From: Cylindrospermum sp. FACHB-282
Lineage (GTDB): Bacteria > Cyanobacteriota > Cyanobacteriia > Cyanobacteriales > Nostocaceae
Direction of reading: 5' to 3'
DNA length: 45,396 bases
Assembly: GCF_014697195.1 (NCBI RefSeq)
Contig: NZ_JACJRJ010000050.1
Span: 1-45,396 of the forward strand
In this document: positions 1 through 9,676 of the stretch, one piece after another
Position numbering within the stretch: the stretch's first letter is position 1
Layout of the letters: the number at the start of each line of letters is the position of its first letter
Program-made: the position numbers and the translations under genes
The notes under the pieces: generated by a model
The model's input: the letters and a program-made list of their open reading frames with translations, nothing else
Databases searched by the model: none
What the model was told of the DNA's origin: nothing

Positions 1-112
1 TGACCAATAACCCTTCGGGTTCGCCAGTTGCTCATGGGGAGCCACTGCGTTGGACGGGTTCCCCGGCTTAAAGCACGTGGCGTGGAAACAAGACGGTTCT
101 GCGCACTGGCTC
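1..112. repeat. interspersed GC-rich palindromic repeat region
   Basis: This stretch is rich in short self-complementary GC words (for example GGGTTCCCCGGCTT and CACGTGGCGTGG). It resembles the non-coding interspersed repeats of Nostoc-type genomes, and related words recur near 12,320-12,375 and 23,290-23,375. No open reading frame is supported. The call rests on word similarity inside the window only. Confidence 0.4.
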
Positions 113-114
113 AC

Positions 115-155
115 CAATGATCAATGATCAATGACCAATGATCAATGATCAATTA
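115..155. repeat. STRR heptamer tandem repeat (CAATGAT)n
   Basis: Five tandem heptamers of the type CAATGAT (one variant CAATGAC) run from 115 to 149 and end in CAATTA. The final TTA is the stop codon, read on the minus strand, of the neighbouring glycosidase-like gene. Short tandemly repeated heptamers are typical of heterocystous cyanobacteria. Confidence 0.85.
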
Positions 156-2156
156 CCGTGGTTCCAAGAAAATACCAATACCGTTGTGAACACGAGCCGC
201 AGTACTAGGAGAACGGTCGAGTAATTGTCCTCCCAAGTAAAGACTGGTAGAACTACCGCCGTCTAAATTTAGAGCATTCACACAGCCCATAGCCTGCATC
301 AATTTGGCGTGTTCTGCCAAGGTAGGGCCATAACCGCCTGCACGATTATGGACGGCAGCAATGATCAGGGTGCCTGTGGAAGTGGTACAAATGCCGCTGC
401 GAACTGCTTTTTCGGCAATAAAGGCATCGCTGAATTTTTCGGCTTTGGCATCCAAGACAATTTGACGATTTTGGACTAACAGTGGCCCTGCTCCCACAAC
501 GTAGGGGTAACGGCTAAAATCAGCGGGAGTAGTGGCGCTGGCGATACTGACTGCTGTGCCAATAGGTAACTGTGATGAGGTAGTGGCAGTGTTGCCGCGT
601 AAAGTTAGAAGATAGCCATCTTGGGGAATGGGAACGGCAGTTTCACCAGCTTTACCGCCGGATAGCTGATTGGTAATTTTGTCTTTCTGGACAACTAGGA
701 GGGTTTCGTTATCAGTTAGGGGGGTGTATGTAGCTCCCCAAACAGGAGTGTAACGGGCAATGCCGCTCTGGACGTAGCCACTGTTAAGAAAGAGAATTGG
801 TAAGGGCTGGTGATTGGCGCTCATCAAATTTTCTGTCAAGGTGAGGCGACCAAAGTAAAATTGACCTGAGTGATTCCAGGCGATCGCACCCCGGTTGAGA
901 ATTGGCCCCGACACCCATTGACTAGCCCGACGAATTGCCCCCAAGGGAAATTTGTTATTGCGGTTAAAATAACCACCATTAATCGCCCCTGCCGCTAAGT
1001 AACGCTGTGCAGTTTGGATCAGAGGGGCAGTTCCCGCCAGAGTTTCGGGGTTCGCCCACAGGGGTTTTAGTTTTAGCCCGCCTTCACGGGGGTTAATTTC
1101 TAACCAGGTGACTGGAAAGCGTTCTGCGTCTAAATCGACTAACCGCTGACGCCAACGCAATCCCGGTGCCCAGGTAATATTTCGCTCCACCAAAGCATCG
1201 GGTCGAATATCGATCATCAGGCGATTGGGATTAGCGACAGAGCTAATTTGCAAAGACTGACCAAAGGGAACGCTCAGACGGATAATAGTTTGGTTATTCA
1301 CTACCTCCACTTGTTGAATTAGTGGTTCAGAGATTGGTAATGTTGGTGGTAATTGTTTGAGCTGGTCTGGCAGTGCTGTTGGTGATGGCTCAGGTAGCTG
1401 GGGAGTATAGCGTTGAATCAAGGTAGGATCTGCTATGCCATCCAGAGTAATTTTCCACTCTCTATTGGGTGGTGCGGCGGGTTTGGGTGTCGATATATTG
1501 GGGTCGGGGGGCTTGCTAATCGGTAAACCTGGGGTAACTTGCCAAGGAGTTGGGCGATCTAAATTGACAACAACCCGATTACCTGTTCGCGTAGCGTTTC
1601 CTACAGCAGGTTGTTTTCCCTCAAGCACATCTGTGACTTTCCCTTGCTTGGTGGAAATCACCAAGGTATTGCCATTAGCTTGCAGCTGCCATCCTGCTGT
1701 TTGGGCCAAATTAGTAATATCTAGATAGCGATATCCTCCTAGCAGCTTGGTGTTGAGCGCAAGGGGTGCTGTAACTGACGAAAACCACTGCACTGGTTGT
1801 TTGGCAGGATTGCTGCTATTTAAGAAATCTACCCCCATCAATTGCCTAAGCACCCCATCACTGAGATAAGTTGTTACCTTACCAGCAGTTCCTGAGGGCC
1901 GCAACCAAGCCCCTGGCAAGGTGCGACCATTGAGAGAAATTTGATTACCAGAAGGTGCAGGTGACTGGGAAGTGGCGCCGGGTCTTGGTTTGGCGTTTGT
2001 TGGGGACTGTTGAGCGCTAGTAGGGTGGGTAGCAGTTAAGCAAAGTGCGATCGCCACAATTGGCAACACAGTCACCTGAAAAAATCTGCTATTGCTAATC
2101 AGGGCAAACTTACTGAGGTATCCTCGTCGGCAACAATTTGGCATTTTTACGATCAT
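153..2156 (-). CDS. secreted phosphodiester glycosidase family protein (NAGPA/DUF2233-like)
   Basis: This is a 667-residue exported protein. Residues 1-48 form a signal peptide with a basic start, a hydrophobic core near 28-42 and a likely cleavage after TSA. A middle part (about 85-330) has repeated beta-rich stretches of the copper-amine-oxidase-N/AMIN type and proline-rich linkers, which suggests cell-wall binding. The C-terminal part (about 375-665) carries the conserved blocks of the phosphodiester alpha-GlcNAcase (NAGPA) family: AINGGYFNR near 391 and NLDGGSSTSLYL near 630. Family members hydrolyse sugar-phosphodiester bonds; the actual substrate is not known here. The gene stands alone, and its stop codon lies in a heptamer repeat. 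The start at 2156 is an ATG; a second in-frame ATG four codons later is also possible. Confidence 0.85.
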   Translation of the reverse strand: MIVKMPNCCRRGYLSKFALISNSRFFQVTVLPIVAIALCLTATHPTSAQQSPTNAKPRPGATSQSPAPSGNQISLNGRTLPGAWLRPSGTAGKVTTYLSDGVLRQLMGVDFLNSSNPAKQPVQWFSSVTAPLALNTKLLGGYRYLDITNLAQTAGWQLQANGNTLVISTKQGKVTDVLEGKQPAVGNATRTGNRVVVNLDRPTPWQVTPGLPISKPPDPNISTPKPAAPPNREWKITLDGIADPTLIQRYTPQLPEPSPTALPDQLKQLPPTLPISEPLIQQVEVVNNQTIIRLSVPFGQSLQISSVANPNRLMIDIRPDALVERNITWAPGLRWRQRLVDLDAERFPVTWLEINPREGGLKLKPLWANPETLAGTAPLIQTAQRYLAAGAINGGYFNRNNKFPLGAIRRASQWVSGPILNRGAIAWNHSGQFYFGRLTLTENLMSANHQPLPILFLNSGYVQSGIARYTPVWGATYTPLTDNETLLVVQKDKITNQLSGGKAGETAVPIPQDGYLLTLRGNTATTSSQLPIGTAVSIASATTPADFSRYPYVVGAGPLLVQNRQIVLDAKAEKFSDAFIAEKAVRSGICTTSTGTLIIAAVHNRAGGYGPTLAEHAKLMQAMGCVNALNLDGGSSTSLYLGGQLLDRSPSTAARVHNGIGIFLEPR

Positions 2157-3093
2157 TTATGAAATACTTTTGCAAATTATCACCCTAGGTGCAGCCTAAC
2201 CAATTATTTGAAACTCTTAAAAAATCATCACCTTGCTTTTAACTAAATGTGATATTGTATATATTGGATTGTTATCTCTTGTAGAAACCAGGCAGCAATT
2301 TTACCTTGGGAAAAACCTGTCCAAAATTGGCGGTTCCAACGCTAGTTGGCGGCTTATATAATCTCGTTTTCACCGAATATCTTGGTGGGTGATGTCGCCA
2401 AAAAGCACCGATTTTACGCATCTAACGAGTAGATTTTGGATCAGGAACCGCCAATGAAAGGATAAGTTTAATGAAACCCCCTAAGAGCCATAGAACTAAG
2501 CGTTATAAATGACACCATTTCCTAGCAGACTATAATAGCAATAGTCTGACTTTATCAAAGTTGGATGAAGATATTCCCTGCTCATCAATGGCTGCTGAGG
2601 TCTAGCTAGTCAGACAGGTGGCAATCGGTAAGCAGCAAAAATATAGACGACAACAGAGATATTTTAGGTAGGAATTGTCAAATGGGCATCTGGTGTACTA
2701 CGCTGATTTTGTTGCTGCAACAGGATAATTGCGGTATTCAAAGCAGTCACCTGTTCAGTTTAAGTTTTGTTTCAGGTAAGCCAAGGTAGGTTCTACTTGA
2801 AAACTAGCCCTTATCTGGAAAAAGAGAATTGAGCAAATACTTAGCTTGACGATATAAATAAAAAGCTGTCCGGGCAATTAGACTGTCCGGATAAAGGTAA
2901 TATTTCTAACAGTGCATCAACACATAAGAATAAGCGCGATTATTTTAACACTGGTGATACAAAATGTAAACCCGAAGTTAAAATTTTTTTTCCCTAAATT
3001 TTGGTGATTTTGTTTTTCTCCATCGCTAAAATTTAGAGATTTTTTTCAGCAGTAGCGGCAAAATCCGTAACTCAACATTTTCAGGAACAGGGT
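2157..3093. other. long intergenic region upstream of glutamate synthase
   Basis: These 937 bases hold no supported gene. They contain a perfect 12-bp inverted repeat (2326-2337 with 2444-2455), annotated separately. The last 150 bases before the gene are A/T-rich. I looked for a canonical NtcA box (GTA-N8-TAC) and found only an imperfect candidate near 2899, so no promoter is assigned. Confidence 0.5.
2326..2455. repeat. 130-bp inverted-repeat element
   Basis: ATTGGCGGTTCC at 2326-2337 is matched exactly by its reverse complement at 2444-2455. Inside, further complementary words occur (ATCTCGTT against AACGAGTAGAT; TTGGCGGC against GTCGCCAA), so the whole 130 bp could fold into an imperfect long hairpin. 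This resembles a small MITE or a structured untranslated leader. No coding capacity is seen. Confidence 0.55.
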
Positions 3094-6000
3094 ATGAAGA
3101 ATAAACCAATGAATCAGGGTCAGAACATCACATTATCGGATATTCATGCCAGAGATACCTACCTAGGACAAAAGTGGTTAGTGGAGGAACGAGATGCCTG
3201 TGGTGTAGGTTTTATTGCCCATCGCCAAAATCATGCTAGCCACGAAATTGTCAACAAAGCCTTAGTAGCTTTGACCTGCTTAGAACACAGAGGGGGTTGT
3301 AGCGCTGACCAAGACTCTGGTGATGGTGCAGGAATATTAACAGCGATTCCTTGGGGGTTGTTCCAACAAGAGTCTGCCCTAGGGGGGATTGATTTTTATT
3401 CCACAAATAGCTTGGCTGTGGGGATGATATTTTTGCCACAAGATCCCCAAGCAGCCCAAAAAGCTAAAGCAATAGTTGAGCAATTAGCTGCTGAGGAAAA
3501 ATTAACTGTACTGGGTTGGCGAGTAGTCCCAGTGCAGCCGGATTTGCTGGGGGTACAAGCAAGGGAAAATCAACCCCAGATAGAACAAGTTTTTCTGACT
3601 TCTGCTGATAAAAGCGGCGATGAACTGGAACGGGAACTCTATATTACCCGCAGCCGAATTATCAAAGCTGCCAAAAACATTTCTGAGGAATTTTATGTCT
3701 GCTCCTTATCGAGTCGCACAATTGTCTACAAAGGGATGGTGCGTTCTGCTGTATTGGGAGAGTTTTACAGGGATTTAAAAAATCCAGCTTACAAGAGCGG
3801 TTTTGCCGTTTATCACCGCCGCTTTAGTACCAACACTATGCCCAAGTGGCCTCTAGCCCAGCCAATGCGGCTCTTAGGTCACAATGGGGAAATCAATACC
3901 CTGTTGGGTAATATTAACTGGATGATGGCAAGAGAATCTAGCTTGAATCATCCAGTATGGGGCGATCGCATTAACGAACTCAAGCCATTGGTTCACATTG
4001 ACAATAGTGACTCAGCCACCCTAGATAACGTGCTAGAGTTACTGGTGCGTTCTGGACGCAGCCCCCTAGAAGCGCTAATGATTATGGTGCCAGAGGCTTA
4101 CCAAAATCAACCTTCTTTGGCTAATTATCCAGAAATTGTTGATTTTTACGAATATTACAGCGGTCTGCAAGAAGCTTGGGACGGGCCAGCACTTTTAGTA
4201 TTTAGTGATGGGCAAAAAGTTGGGGCTACCCTAGATCGCAATGGCTTAAGACCAGCTCGCTATGTGATCACCAAAGATGATTACATCGTTGTCGCTTCCG
4301 AAGCAGGGGTAGTGGATTTCCCAGAAGCCGACATTCTGGAGAAAGGTAGACTCGGGCCAGGACAAATGATTGCTGTGGATTTAGCAACCAATGAAGTTCT
4401 GAAAAACTGGGAAATTAAGCAGCGCATCGCCAAGAAGCATCCCTATGGGGAATGGTTGCGACAGCATCGCCAAGAACTCAAACAATTGGTTAAAGGTGGG
4501 CAAACCGCGCCCGTAAAGTCAGTTGTCAATGGTAATGGCAATGGCAATGGTAATGGTAACTACAACCAAACTAATGGCAACGGACTGACGACTGAAAAAA
4601 TCGATAGACAAGCTTTACTCCAGCAGCAAATTGCCTTTGGCTACACCACAGAAGATGTGGAAATGGTGATTCAGCCTATGGCCAGTACAGGGTCAGAGGC
4701 CACTTTCTGTATGGGGGATGATATTCCTTTAGCCGTGTTGTCAGAAAAGCCTCACCTACTGTATGACTATTTCAAACAGCGCTTTGCTCAGGTGACAAAT
4801 CCAGCCATTGACCCCCTACGGGAAAAGCTAGTGATGTCTTTGAAAGTCGAACTGGGTGAGCGGGGTAACTTATTAGAACCAAAGCCTGAATCTGCCCGGA
4901 GACTGAAGTTAGAGTCTCCAGTCCTAACTGAGGCGGAGTTGTCAGCAATTACGCTGTCAGGATTGGCGAGTGCTGAGTTGTCAACTTTATTTGAAATTGC
5001 TGCTGGGCCAGAAGGATTATTTGCCGCAGTTGCATCTTTACAAGAGCAAGCGGCGGAATCGGTGCGGGCTGGGGCGAAAATTTTGATTTTGAGCGATCAG
5101 ATCCCCCCAACCCCACTTGTTGAGCGAGGTAATCAGGGAATCAGCACTGAATACACCTACATTCCCCCTCTGTTAGCGGTGGGTGCTGTCCACCATCACC
5201 TGATCCGCGAAGGGTTGCGGATGAAAACATCTTTGATTGTGAACACGGCTCAGTGCTGGAGTACTCATCACTTTGCTTGTCTTCTGGGCTACGGGGCTGG
5301 TGCAATTTGTCCTTATATGGCTTTAGACACGGTGCGCGATTGGTGGTCTGATGGGAAGACGCAACAGTTTATGGCGCGGGGGAAAATTACGGCTATTACC
5401 CTAGAGCAAGCTATAGAAAATTATCGCCAAGCGGTAGATTCAGGATTACTGAAAATTCTCTCGAAGATGGGAATTTCTCGGCTCTCCAGCTATCAAGCCG
5501 CCCAAATTTTTGAAGCTATTGGCATTGGTGGAGATTTGTTAGCACTGGGATTCCAGGGTACAACTTCCCGCATCGGTGGTTTGAGTGTTAGCGAACTGGC
5601 TCAAGAAGTGCTGTCTTTCCACAGCAAGGCTTTCCCGGAACTGACAACCAAGAAGTTAGAAAACTTGGGTTTTGTGCAATATCGTCCCGGCGGTGAGTAC
5701 CATAGCAACAGCCCAGAACTGGCAAAGGCGCTGCATAAGGCTGTTGATGGTAAGCAGTACGACCACTACCAAGTTTACAAACAGCACCTGAAAGGCAGAC
5801 CTGTAACGGCGTTGCGTGATTTGCTGGACTTTAGGGGCGATCGCACCTCAATTCCTTTAGAAGAAGTAGAGTCAATCAGTGATATTTTCAAGCGCTTCTG
5901 CACTGGCGGTATGTCTTTAGGGGCGTTGTCAAGGGAAGCACATGAAACTTTAGCGATCGCCATGAACCGCATTGGCGGTAAATCGAACTCTGGGGAAGGT

Positions 6001-7848
6001 GGGGAAGATCCAGTGCGCTACAAAGTCCTGAATGATGTTGACGATTCTGGTCACTCACCCACCCTACCCCACTTAAAAGGGTTGCGGAATGGTGACACCG
6101 CTTCTAGTGCTATTAAGCAAGTCGCTTCAGGACGCTTTGGTGTGACACCTGGGTATTTAGCCAGCGCCAAACAAATTGAAATCAAAATCGCCCAAGGTGC
6201 AAAACCTGGGGAAGGCGGACAACTACCAGGTCCCAAGGTTAGCCCTTACATTGCGATGTTAAGGCGCTCTAAGCCTGGTGTCACACTGATTTCACCGCCA
6301 CCGCACCATGATATCTATTCCATTGAAGACCTGGCGCAGTTGATTTTTGACCTGCATCAAATTAGCCCCAAAGCACAGGTGTCAGTAAAGCTAGTTGCAG
6401 AAATAGGTATCGGTACAATTGCCGCTGGTGTAGCTAAAGCTAACGCCGATATCATCCAGATTTCCGGTCATGATGGCGGTACGGGAGCATCACCGCTCAG
6501 TTCTATTAAACACGCCGGTTCTCCGTGGGAACTCGGTTTAAGCGAAGTCCATCGCGTGTTGATGGAAAATAGCCTGCGCGATCGCGTGATTTTGCGTGTA
6601 GATGGCGGTCTAAAAAGTGGCTGGGACGTATTGATCGCTGCCTTGATGGGCGGTGAAGAATTCGGTTTTGGCTCCATCGCCATGATTGCCGAAGGCTGTG
6701 TTATGGCGCGGATTTGCCACACAAATAACTGCCCCGTGGGTGTCGCTTCCCAGAAGGAAGAACTGCGGAAACGGTTTACAGGAATGCCAGAACATGTTGT
6801 CAACTTCTTCTACTTCATTGCTGAAGAAGTGCGAAGTCTGTTAGCGAGACTTGGCTACCGTTCCCTATCCCAAGTGATTGGCCGGGCTGATTTATTAACA
6901 GTGCGCCAAGATGTACACCTCACCAAGACCCAATCACTCAACCTCGATTGCTTAATTCAGCTACCAAATTCTCAAGCAAACCGTAGCTGGTTGGTGCATG
7001 AGGAAGTCCACAGCAACGGCCCAGTTTTGGATGACCAAATACTGGCCGATGGGGAAATTCAAGCAGCAATTCGCAACCAGTCTACTGTTAGCAAGACCTT
7101 CCCCATAGTCAACACCGATAGAACAGTCGGCGCCAGATTAGCAGGGGCGATAGCCAAGCAGTACGGTGACAGCGGCTTTGAGGGGCAAATAAACCTCAAC
7201 TTCCACGGCAGTGCAGGGCAAAGTTTTGGCGCTTTCAACCTCCCTGGACTGACCCTGACCCTAGTAGGCGAAGCTAATGACTACGTAGGTAAGGGGATGC
7301 ACGGTGGTGAAATCATCATTAAGCCCCCAGCAAATACCACCTACGACCCTGCACAAAATGTGATAGTTGGCAATACCTGCCTCTATGGTGCTACTGGTGG
7401 CGTGTTATTTGCCAACGGTTTAGCCGGAGAACGCTTTGCTGTGCGTAACTCTAAAGGCATAGCCGTGATTGAAGGCGCTGGAGATCATTGCTGCGAATAC
7501 ATGACTGGTGGGGTAATTGTCGTCCTCGGCAAAGTAGGACGCAACGTAGGCGCTGGGATGACTGGTGGACTAGCCTACTTCTTGGATGAAGATGGTTTAT
7601 TACCTGAGTTAGTCAATCGGGCAATTGTCAAAACCCAACGGGTGATTACAGAAGCAGGGGCGAAACAACTCTATGAATTAATTAAAACTCATAGCGATCG
7701 CACTGGTTCACCAAAGGCGAAGATCATTCTGCAAAACTGGCAAGAATTTTTGCCCAAGTTCTGGCAGTTAGTTCCACCTTCTGAAGCTGAAAGTCCAGAA
7801 GCAAATCCTGAAGCTGGGACTGAGAAAAAACAGTTGATTAGTTATTAG
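3094..7848 (+). CDS. gltB: glutamate synthase large subunit (probably ferredoxin-dependent, GlsF/GltB)
   Basis: The 1584-residue enzyme makes two glutamates from glutamine and 2-oxoglutarate, the second half of the GS-GOGAT ammonium assimilation route. The expected order is present: an N-terminal class II amidotransferase whose nucleophile is Cys36 (DACGVGF) after a 35-residue propeptide; a central domain; an FMN domain; the 3Fe-4S cysteines C1202, C1208 and C1213 ([12 protein letters not shown]); and a C-terminal GXGXG beta-helix from about 1290. No gltD-like small subunit is adjacent and cyanobacteria commonly have the ferredoxin form (glsF), so ferredoxin is the likely donor; I could not check the ferredoxin loop by alignment. 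An Asn-Gly repeat at about 479-500 is a lineage-specific linker. The start at 3094 follows an AGGA-containing leader. Confidence 0.95.
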   Translation: MKNKPMNQGQNITLSDIHARDTYLGQKWLVEERDACGVGFIAHRQNHASHEIVNKALVALTCLEHRGGCSADQDSGDGAGILTAIPWGLFQQESALGGIDFYSTNSLAVGMIFLPQDPQAAQKAKAIVEQLAAEEKLTVLGWRVVPVQPDLLGVQARENQPQIEQVFLTSADKSGDELERELYITRSRIIKAAKNISEEFYVCSLSSRTIVYKGMVRSAVLGEFYRDLKNPAYKSGFAVYHRRFSTNTMPKWPLAQPMRLLGHNGEINTLLGNINWMMARESSLNHPVWGDRINELKPLVHIDNSDSATLDNVLELLVRSGRSPLEALMIMVPEAYQNQPSLANYPEIVDFYEYYSGLQEAWDGPALLVFSDGQKVGATLDRNGLRPARYVITKDDYIVVASEAGVVDFPEADILEKGRLGPGQMIAVDLATNEVLKNWEIKQRIAKKHPYGEWLRQHRQELKQLVKGGQTAPVKSVVNGNGNGNGNGNYNQTNGNGLTTEKIDRQALLQQQIAFGYTTEDVEMVIQPMASTGSEATFCMGDDIPLAVLSEKPHLLYDYFKQRFAQVTNPAIDPLREKLVMSLKVELGERGNLLEPKPESARRLKLESPVLTEAELSAITLSGLASAELSTLFEIAAGPEGLFAAVASLQEQAAESVRAGAKILILSDQIPPTPLVERGNQGISTEYTYIPPLLAVGAVHHHLIREGLRMKTSLIVNTAQCWSTHHFACLLGYGAGAICPYMALDTVRDWWSDGKTQQFMARGKITAITLEQAIENYRQAVDSGLLKILSKMGISRLSSYQAAQIFEAIGIGGDLLALGFQGTTSRIGGLSVSELAQEVLSFHSKAFPELTTKKLENLGFVQYRPGGEYHSNSPELAKALHKAVDGKQYDHYQVYKQHLKGRPVTALRDLLDFRGDRTSIPLEEVESISDIFKRFCTGGMSLGALSREAHETLAIAMNRIGGKSNSGEGGEDPVRYKVLNDVDDSGHSPTLPHLKGLRNGDTASSAIKQVASGRFGVTPGYLASAKQIEIKIAQGAKPGEGGQLPGPKVSPYIAMLRRSKPGVTLISPPPHHDIYSIEDLAQLIFDLHQISPKAQVSVKLVAEIGIGTIAAGVAKANADIIQISGHDGGTGASPLSSIKHAGSPWELGLSEVHRVLMENSLRDRVILRVDGGLKSGWDVLIAALMGGEEFGFGSIAMIAEGCVMARICHTNNCPVGVASQKEELRKRFTGMPEHVVNFFYFIAEEVRSLLARLGYRSLSQVIGRADLLTVRQDVHLTKTQSLNLDCLIQLPNSQANRSWLVHEEVHSNGPVLDDQILADGEIQAAIRNQSTVSKTFPIVNTDRTVGARLAGAIAKQYGDSGFEGQINLNFHGSAGQSFGAFNLPGLTLTLVGEANDYVGKGMHGGEIIIKPPANTTYDPAQNVIVGNTCLYGATGGVLFANGLAGERFAVRNSKGIAVIEGAGDHCCEYMTGGVIVVLGKVGRNVGAGMTGGLAYFLDEDGLLPELVNRAIVKTQRVITEAGAKQLYELIKTHSDRTGSPKAKIILQNWQEFLPKFWQLVPPSEAESPEANPEAGTEKKQLISY
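4528..4560 (+). repeat. in-frame hexanucleotide microsatellite (Asn-Gly)n in gltB
   Basis: The hexamer AATGGT/AATGGC repeats in frame and encodes alternating Asn-Gly. It continues in a looser Asn/Gly-rich stretch to about residue 500, between the amidotransferase and central domains. Such repeats change length easily without breaking the frame. Confidence 0.85.
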
Positions 7849-7895
7849 TCATTAGTCATTAGTCATTAGTCAGTTAACAGTGACTAATGACTAAT
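7845..7895. terminator. STRR heptamer array forming a strong hairpin after gltB
   Basis: Four tandem TTAGTCA heptamers (7845-7872) are followed by an 8-base spacer GTTAACAG and then two reverse-complement heptamers TGACTAA (7881-7894). The inner two units and the two inverted units pair perfectly over 15 bp. The gltB stop codon (7846-7848) lies inside the first unit. It may act as a terminator or 3' stabiliser, although no long T-run follows. Confidence 0.7.
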
Positions 7896-7901
7896 TAACC
7901 C

Positions 7902-8021
7902 AAGTTGCTAGTTAGGCGGCTGTAGTCCCTGAAATAGGTAATAGGTAATTGGGGTAGAGAAAAAACACTATTACCCATTACCTATTAGCCATTACAGCCC
8001 TAACTAAATAACTAGCAACTT
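7902..8021. repeat. MITE-like 120-bp element with 13-bp terminal inverted repeats
   Basis: AAGTTGCTAGTTA at 7902-7914 is the exact reverse complement of 8009-8021. Inner parts are also complementary: the GGCTGTA region near 7917 with TTACAGCC near 7991, and AATAGGTAATAGGTAATT near 7933 with the reverse of CTATTACCCATTACC near 7968. The element therefore folds almost end to end around an A-rich loop near 7958. It fills the gap between two convergent genes and could serve as a bidirectional terminator. No clear target-site duplication is seen. Confidence 0.7.
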
Positions 8022-8035
8022 ACGTTGATTACCAA

Positions 8036-8968
8036 TTACTTCTTTTTGGCGTTTACCCTGGTGCTGCTGGAGGCGATTAACTTTTGCTCTTTATCTTGCA
8101 TGTCTAAAAGTTCTGGGATAGTGACAAACTTATAACCCTGCTTCCGAAACCTGCTAATGATTTCTGGTAAAGCCTGGACAGTTTGGGAACGATTACCGCC
8201 ACCATCATGCATCAGCACAATACCACCAGGTTTTGCTTCTCTGAAGACGTTATTGATCAACTTTGATACACTAGGACGTGAGTAGTCTACGGAGTCAGAT
8301 GACCACATAATGATGGCATACTTGCTGTTTCTAGCGTAAGCAGCTACTCCATTGTGCATCATTCCTCCGGGTGGACGAAACAGACTTGTTTTTACGCCAG
8401 TGATTTTATAAATCAAGTTAGTGGTGTTGTCAATTTCATAGGCAGCTGTTTGTGGATTCATGTAATGATACCAGTGATGCCAAGTATGGTTGGCAATGGT
8501 GTGACCATCTGTTACCACCCGCTTCACCAGGTCTGGATAATTTTTCACGTTCTGCCCAACGACAAAAAATGTCCCTTTGATATTATTTTTTTTGAGAATA
8601 TCTAGCACTTGGGTGGTTGTGCCAGGCCAAGGGCCATCATCAAAGGTGAGAGCAATTATTTTCTGATCTGGAGAGAGTTTTGCCGTCGTAATCGTTGCCC
8701 CTTGAAAGCGTTTTGGCACATCGTAGGCAATGCCCTTGGCTTGGGCTTCTAGCTGCCAACTTGTGAGCATCGCTGCCTTCAATTCCTCAATACGCTGCTG
8801 AGTTCCTGCATTGGCAGCTATATCCTTCACATTTACATTCTGGTTACTTTGAGCATCAGAGACGTTTGGCTTTAAAAGCATCATCAGTCCCAAACTCAAA
8901 CTACCAGTTAAGACAACTAATATAATTAATATTCCCTGGGGCCAAAAAAACGACTTATTTTTTTCCAC
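8036..8968 (-). CDS. membrane-anchored polysaccharide deacetylase (NodB/CE4 family)
   Basis: The 310-residue protein has one N-terminal membrane segment (about 12-32), a linker, and a NodB-homology domain from about 103. The metal-dependent CE4 motifs are all visible: TFDDGPW with catalytic base D110 and metal ligand D111; the H-x3-H ligands H161 and H165 in HTWHH; RPPGG at 198-202; and the C-terminal VLMHDGGG with H254. Family members remove N-acetyl groups from peptidoglycan, chitin-like or other amino sugars outside the cytoplasmic membrane; the substrate here is not known. Translation starts at GTG 8968, seven bases after AAGGAG. An ATG five bases upstream is out of frame. The gene converges on gltB. 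Confidence 0.9.
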   Translation of the reverse strand: MEKNKSFFWPQGILIILVVLTGSLSLGLMMLLKPNVSDAQSNQNVNVKDIAANAGTQQRIEELKAAMLTSWQLEAQAKGIAYDVPKRFQGATITTAKLSPDQKIIALTFDDGPWPGTTTQVLDILKKNNIKGTFFVVGQNVKNYPDLVKRVVTDGHTIANHTWHHWYHYMNPQTAAYEIDNTTNLIYKITGVKTSLFRPPGGMMHNGVAAYARNSKYAIIMWSSDSVDYSRPSVSKLINNVFREAKPGGIVLMHDGGGNRSQTVQALPEIISRFRKQGYKFVTIPELLDMQDKEQKLIASSSTRVNAKKK

Positions 8969-9676
8969 TGCATAGCTCCTTCAAGGGTCGAACCATCATT
9001 TACGGTTCTGACGGTAGGTTATAACACATTTCTTCTAGATATTAGATACCCAGTTGGATATTGATGATTCGGCAAATTGAAATCTAGATTTACAAAAATT
9101 CCGAAATCAAGCAGATAAATTATACAGACTTACTCAAATTTTTAGATTGCCTGGCTAGGGATAGCCACTGTTCATATAATATTTTTTACTACTTACTGCT
9201 ATCTGTAATCAATAGCAATCAAGGTTAATTCAGCGCACCTCAGAAAATTTAACAATTCTCTTATAGAAGCAGATTATCTGCTCAACCGTTGTTTCTATAC
9301 TCCGTAGTTGCCTACTGGTTTTGTGCCTTTGTCAACAAGGTGAGCTAGTGAATTATTTGATCATCATGGATAACTGCTCGGCAGGGGCAGAGTATTTAGC
9401 CAAAAAGCAGCTAATGAATTGTTAGGTGTATTGCTAATAGTTTTTATTTTACTGCTGACACCCATTGTTTCCTTTTTAAGAAAAAGTTAAATTTTTAACT
9501 AGCTGATACTCTCTTTTGTCTTCTCTAAAAATAGATAGACGAAAATCAACTCAATATAGTTTCTCATTTCCCAGGGGCATTTAGTCGTTAAACTGGATAC
9601 TCTTTACCGAATATCCGTGGTTTTAACCCGGAGTGTCAAAGGAAACAATTAACTCATTGTTTGGGGTAGTTCACAT
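8969..9676. other. intergenic region between divergent genes
   Basis: About 700 A/T-rich bases separate the deacetylase and the glycosyltransferase, which are transcribed away from each other. Both promoters presumably lie here. I see no RNA gene, no clear repeat and no protein-coding frame worth calling. Confidence 0.4.

Noticed and set aside
2880-3000. Possible NtcA binding site upstream of gltB
   Set aside because: Only an imperfect match (GTA-N8-AAC near 2899) is present; no exact GTA-N8-TAC with a properly spaced -10 box was found.
8971-8973. ATG at 8973 as start of the deacetylase
   Set aside because: It is out of frame with the protein; the GTG at 8968 is in frame and well spaced from AAGGAG.
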